Assembly (NCBI GenBank): GCA_964586135.1
Contig: CAZPGS010000035.1
Location: 1-8,077 of the forward strand
Length of the DNA: 8,077 bases
Reading direction: 5' to 3'
Origin: WYZ-LMO8 sp964586135
Lineage (GTDB): Archaea > Thermoproteota > Methanomethylicia > Nezhaarchaeales > WYZ-LMO8
A program made the translations under genes and the position numbers. A model generated the notes under the pieces. The model was not told where the DNA came from, searched no databases, and saw only the letters and a list, made by a program, of their open reading frames with translations. Below are positions 4,531 through 8,077 of this stretch, one piece after another; positions within the stretch are counted from its first letter, which is position 1; each line of letters begins with the position of its first letter.

Positions 4531-7500
4531 TCACCAAACCTTGACGAGCGCTCTCTCCATGTACTCATTGAGCGAATAGACCGTCGGCTTGCCCAGCATG
4601 CGCCACGTCACGACCTTCAAGAGGGCATACGCCATTTCTAAGGTCGTCACGACCGGTATGCCTAGCTCGACGGCCTTCCTCCTTATGATGTATTCGTCCT
4701 TCAACATCTCCACGTACTTGTCGAGGGTTATCGACGAGGGTATGTTTATGACTAAGTCCACCTCCCTGTTGAGTATCGCGTCCATTATGTTGGGCTTTCT
4801 ACTGGGCTCTCGGACCTTGTAGAGCACTTTGACGTCAGTAAAGCCCTCTTCCCTCAAGAACTCAGCCGTGTGCTCCGTGGCGAATACGTTGAAGCCCAAG
4901 GACCTGAAGTGCTTGGCAATGGGTAATATCTTCTTCTTTAACTCGGTGCCCCCGACGGTTATCAAGATGTTGCCCCCTTTCGCTGGTATTTTGAAGCCTG
5001 CAGAAAGCAGTGCCTTGTACAGCGCATCCGTGAAGGTCTCGCCGAGGCACGCGACCTCGCCCGTCGATTGCATCTCGACGCCCAGCACCGGGTCGGCTCC
5101 TTCGAGCTGCATGAACGAGAACTGAGGGACCTTCACCCCTACTGCTATTGGCGGGGGCTCGTCGCCCTCCTTCCACGGTATCTTCTCGCCCATCGACGCA
5201 TGAGACGCGAGCTTCATCAAGTTGACGGCCTTGACCTTCGACACGAAGGGCATGGATCGCGAGGCCCTCAGATTGCACTCGATGACGTAGACCACTCCGT
5301 TCTTTACGAGGAACTGTATGTTGAAGGGCCCTTTGATCCTGAGGGCCTTGGCTATTCGCTTCGTGTAGTCCTTTATGGTGTTTATGATCTCGGGACTCAA
5401 CCTCTGAGGAGGTATGACCATGGTCGCGTCGCCAGAGTGTATCCCCGCGCGCTCCACGTGCTCTATGACGGCCCCAATGATCGTCGTCTCGCCGTCCGAG
5501 ACCGCGTCCACCTCGACTTCTATGGCGTCCTCTATGAACTTACTTATGACCACTGGGTGCTCGGGGCTCACGGATGCAGCCCTGAGCAAGTAATCCCTGA
5601 GCTGTTGAGGCGTCCACGCGACCCTCATGGCCGCTCCGCTTAGGACATATGACGGCCTGACCAAGACCGGGTAGCCCACTCTCCGCGCGAAGTCCTCGGC
5701 CTCCTCTATCGACCCGAACTTGGCCCACGAAGGTTGGGGTATCCCGAGCTCGTCCAAGAGCTTGCTGAACTTCGCCCTGTCCTCGGCCCTGTCTACGTCC
5801 TCCCCCGCCGTGCCCAGGATCTTGATACCGAGCCTCTCGAGCTTGGGGGCCAAGTTGTTGGGTATCTGTCCCCCGACGCAGGCCACGACCCCCAAGGGCC
5901 TCTCCTTGTGGCATATGTCAAAGACCCTCTCGAGCGTGAGCTCCTCGAAGTACAGCTTGTCGCTCATGTCGTAGTCCGTGGACACGGTCTCGGGGTTGCA
6001 GTTTATCACGATGACCTCCTCGATCCCCCTCTCCTTCAGGGCCCAGACCATGTTCATTGTGCACCAGTCGAACTCCACCGAGCTACCGATCCTGTAGGTG
6101 CCCGCTCCGAGCACTATGACCTTCTTGATGTCGTCCCTGAACTCTATGTCGTCCTCGTCCCCTCCATAAGTCACGTATAGGTAGTTCGTCTGCGCCGGCC
6201 ACTCGGCCGCGAGCGTGTCTATCTGCTTCACGACGGGCACTATGCCCCTCTTGTACCTAAAAGCCCGGACCTCGTCCTCCGCCAGCCCTAAGCACATAGC
6301 TATCTGCTTATCTGAAAAGCCGAGCCTCTTCGCCTCCTTTATGACGTCAGCTATCTCTTCGAGGGACCTGCCCTTTAAGGCCTTCAGCTTCTCCTCCATG
6401 TCCACTATATTCTTTATCTTCTCTATGAACCACGGGTCTATGGACGTCAGCTCGTGGACCTCTTGAACCGTAAAGCCCACTTTGAGGGCCGCTGCTATGT
6501 CGAACATTATCTCATCAGTCATCTCGCTGAGCCTCTTCTTGAGCAGCTCTCTGTCGCTTACGTCGCTCGCGACCAGGCCCGGCTTCCCCTTGTCGAGCAT
6601 CCTCACGGCCTTTTGGAGCGCCTCTTCGAAGCAACGGCCTATCGCCATTACTTCTCCGACGGACTTCATCTGAGTGCCGAGCCTTCTATCGACGCCCTCG
6701 AACTTCTCGAAGTCCCACCTCGGGAACTTCAAGACCACGTAGTCCAGGGCGGGCTCAAAGCAGGCGGTGGTCCTCCCGGTCACCTTGTTTATGAGCTCGT
6801 GGAGACTGTAGCCCAAGGCGAGCTTGGCCGCCATGTAGGCCAAGGGGTAGCCCGTGGCCTTAGAAGCCAGGGCCGAGCTGCGGGAGAGCCTAGGATTCAT
6901 CTCTATGATGCAGAACCTCTCTGATTTGGGGTCGAGGGCCAGCTGGACGTTGCACTCTCCCACTATTTGGAGGGCCTCCGCCGCCTTTATGGACGCCACC
7001 CTCAGTATGTGGTACTCTCTGTTCGTTATCGTCTGCGAGGGCGCCACGACTATGTTGTCTCCCGTGTGGACCCTCATCCCGAGTATGTTCTCCATGTTGC
7101 ACACAGTGACGCCGTCTCCGTACTTGTCCCTCATGACCTCATACTCTATCTGCTTCCAACTGGATATGCACTCCTCAACGAGCACCTGGCCTATGAGGCT
7201 GTGGGCTATGCCCCTCCTGACTATCTCCACGAGCTCCTTCTCGTTCCTAGCCACGCCGGAAGCCTTGCCCCCTAGGGTGTAGGCGACCCTGACCATCACG
7301 GGGTAGCCTATCTCCCCCGCGGCCTCGATGGCCTCCTCGATGCTGTAAGCGGCCTTGCTCTTGGGCATAGGCAGGCCAGCGGCCTCTATGGTCTCCTTGA
7401 ACATGAGCCTGTTGGAGCACTTCTTTATGCTCTCGACCGAGGTCCCCAAGACCTTGACGCCGTACCTCTGAAGCACGCCCATGTCGTAGAGCTGGACGCC

Positions 7501-7791
7501 GCAGTTCAGGGCCGTCTGGCCCCCGAAGCCCAGCATTATGCCGTCTGGCCTCTCCCTCTCTATTACCTCGGCCACGAACTCCGGCAAGACCGAGACGAGG
7601 TACACCTTCCCGGCCAACCTTGGATCGGTCTGTATAGTGGCTATGTTCGGGTTAACTAGGACGGTCTCGATGCCCTCTTCCCTGACGGCTTTAAGGGCTT
7701 GAGAGCCGCTGTAATCGAACTCCCCCGCCTCGCCTATCTTTATGGCCCCGGAGCCGAGTATCAAGACCTTCTCGACGGTCTCTCTACCCAC
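4531..7791 (-). CDS. carB: Carbamoyl-phosphate synthetase large subunit
   Basis: Makes carbamoyl phosphate from bicarbonate, two ATP and ammonia delivered by CarA, for pyrimidine and arginine synthesis. The protein is complete at 1086 residues, close to the 1073 of E. coli. Domains: carboxyphosphate ATP-grasp half (about 1-400), oligomerisation domain (about 401-555), carbamoyl-phosphate ATP-grasp half (about 556-938) and an MGS-like allosteric domain (about 939-1060). Metal ligands of both active sites are present: Gln283, Glu297 and Asn299; Gln826, Glu838 and Asn840. In the allosteric domain Lys952, Thr972, Thr975, Lys992 and Asn1016 align with E. coli UMP/IMP-site residues, but Pro1018 replaces a Thr. 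The second half carries signatures I associate with eukaryotic CPS (GSSVEFDWC, VGGQIPNNLA, IECNLRASRS). The start is GTG 7791, overlapping the carA stop by 8 nt; the two are surely one operon. Confidence 0.97.
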   Translation of the reverse strand: MGRETVEKVLILGSGAIKIGEAGEFDYSGSQALKAVREEGIETVLVNPNIATIQTDPRLAGKVYLVSVLPEFVAEVIERERPDGIMLGFGGQTALNCGVQLYDMGVLQRYGVKVLGTSVESIKKCSNRLMFKETIEAAGLPMPKSKAAYSIEEAIEAAGEIGYPVMVRVAYTLGGKASGVARNEKELVEIVRRGIAHSLIGQVLVEECISSWKQIEYEVMRDKYGDGVTVCNMENILGMRVHTGDNIVVAPSQTITNREYHILRVASIKAAEALQIVGECNVQLALDPKSERFCIIEMNPRLSRSSALASKATGYPLAYMAAKLALGYSLHELINKVTGRTTACFEPALDYVVLKFPRWDFEKFEGVDRRLGTQMKSVGEVMAIGRCFEEALQKAVRMLDKGKPGLVASDVSDRELLKKRLSEMTDEIMFDIAAALKVGFTVQEVHELTSIDPWFIEKIKNIVDMEEKLKALKGRSLEEIADVIKEAKRLGFSDKQIAMCLGLAEDEVRAFRYKRGIVPVVKQIDTLAAEWPAQTNYLYVTYGGDEDDIEFRDDIKKVIVLGAGTYRIGSSVEFDWCTMNMVWALKERGIEEVIVINCNPETVSTDYDMSDKLYFEELTLERVFDICHKERPLGVVACVGGQIPNNLAPKLERLGIKILGTAGEDVDRAEDRAKFSKLLDELGIPQPSWAKFGSIEEAEDFARRVGYPVLVRPSYVLSGAAMRVAWTPQQLRDYLLRAASVSPEHPVVISKFIEDAIEVEVDAVSDGETTIIGAVIEHVERAGIHSGDATMVIPPQRLSPEIINTIKDYTKRIAKALRIKGPFNIQFLVKNGVVYVIECNLRASRSMPFVSKVKAVNLMKLASHASMGEKIPWKEGDEPPPIAVGVKVPQFSFMQLEGADPVLGVEMQSTGEVACLGETFTDALYKALLSAGFKIPAKGGNILITVGGTELKKKILPIAKHFRSLGFNVFATEHTAEFLREEGFTDVKVLYKVREPSRKPNIMDAILNREVDLVINIPSSITLDKYVEMLKDEYIIRRKAVELGIPVVTTLEMAYALLKVVTWRMLGKPTVYSLNEYMERALVKVW

Positions 7792-8077
7792 GGCAGTTGA
7801 CCCCCATAATGTTGGCGAATATGTCGAAGATGTACTCCGTATCGTATGGGCCGGGCGAGGCCTCGGGGTGGAACTGTACAGCGATGACCGGCTTCTTCCT
7901 GTGCTTCAAGCCCTCCACCGTCATGTCGTCGGCGTTGAGGAACCACACCGACAAGCCCGTGTCTCCCAAGGTGTCCTCGCGGACCGCGAATCCGTGGTTC
8001 TGGCTCGTCACGTAACATATCCCGGTCTCCAAGTCCACGCAGGGCTTGTTCTGCCCCCTGTGGCCGTACTTCATCTT
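7784..8077 (-). CDS. carA: Carbamoyl-phosphate synthetase small (glutaminase) subunit, C-terminal part
   Basis: The last 97 codons of the class-I glutamine amidotransferase subunit, which hydrolyses glutamine and passes ammonia to CarB. The gene runs off the right edge, so its start, promoter and catalytic Cys are not visible. Seen here are the YGHRGQNKP motif near the visible N-terminal end, SQNHGFAV, and VQFHPEASPGPYDT, which holds the His and Glu of the catalytic triad. The C-terminus follows shortly after, as in other CarA proteins. The stop TAG at 7784-7786 lies within the first codons of carB, an 8-nt overlap (GTGGGTAG) indicating coupled translation and balanced subunit production. Confidence 0.95.
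   Translation of the reverse strand, partial: KMKYGHRGQNKPCVDLETGICYVTSQNHGFAVREDTLGDTGLSVWFLNADDMTVEGLKHRKKPVIAVQFHPEASPGPYDTEYIFDIFANIMGVNCRG

Noticed and set aside
4589..7282. Long open frames antisense to, or out of frame with, carB (for example 5068-5643 plus, 5734-6180 plus, 6454-6924 plus, 4862-5278 minus)
   Set aside because: They mirror the strong codon bias of carB, encode low-complexity His/Arg/Leu-rich or Ser-rich products with no family motif, and lie over fully conserved CarB domains.
1..8077. CRISPR array, insertion sequence, tRNA or rRNA gene
   Set aside because: No regularly spaced repeats, transposase motifs, terminal inverted repeats, tRNA cloverleaf or rRNA-like sequence were seen.

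Overview
The window reads as a compact chromosome segment from a hyperthermophilic crenarchaeon. The evidence is: archaeal TATA-like boxes about 25 nt upstream of starts, one apparently leaderless gene, frequent GTG and TTG starts, heavy use of AGG/AGA/ATA codons, a moderately high GC content, the archaeal DCD-type dUTPase, and an unknown gene resembling DUF2192, a family I know from Crenarchaeota. A Desulfurococcales-like (possibly Ignicoccus-like) source is my best guess; it is an inference from style, not an identification. Genes are tightly packed, with two convergent pairs overlapping at their 3' ends and no obvious mobile DNA, CRISPR array, tRNA or rRNA.

Layout. 1-132 (minus): the N-terminus of a histone-deacetylase/AcuC-family amidohydrolase that runs off the left edge and starts at TTG. 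133-354: divergent intergenic region with the promoter of dut. 355-870 (plus): dUTPase. 831-1310 (minus): YkgJ-like cysteine-cluster protein overlapping dut by 40 nt. 1311-1511: divergent intergenic region holding a promoter for the YkgJ gene, a mirror-image copy of its promoter sequence facing the other way, and possibly a 30-codon leader ORF. 1512-2216 (plus): DUF2192-like unknown, coupled by a TGATG junction to thrB, homoserine kinase (2216-3148). 3070-4377 (minus): thrC, threonine synthase, whose 3' end overlaps thrB by 79 nt. 4378-4530: intergenic region with the thrC promoter. 4531-7791 (minus): carB, complete; 7784-8077 (minus): the C-terminal part of carA.

How the genes work together. 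ThrB phosphorylates homoserine and ThrC converts the product to threonine, so the last two steps of threonine synthesis lie tail-to-tail. CarA and CarB form glutamine-dependent carbamoyl-phosphate synthetase, feeding pyrimidine and arginine synthesis; dUTPase guards the dUTP pool and supplies dUMP. The shared theme is amino-acid and nucleotide metabolism.

Nothing here is clearly a new biological system. The best leads are the mirrored promoter pair with a possible leader peptide ahead of the DUF2192-thrB operon, the 79-nt overprinted thrB/thrC tails, the eukaryote-like character of CarB, and a C-free G-rich tract full of Shine-Dalgarno-like sequence inside thrB.
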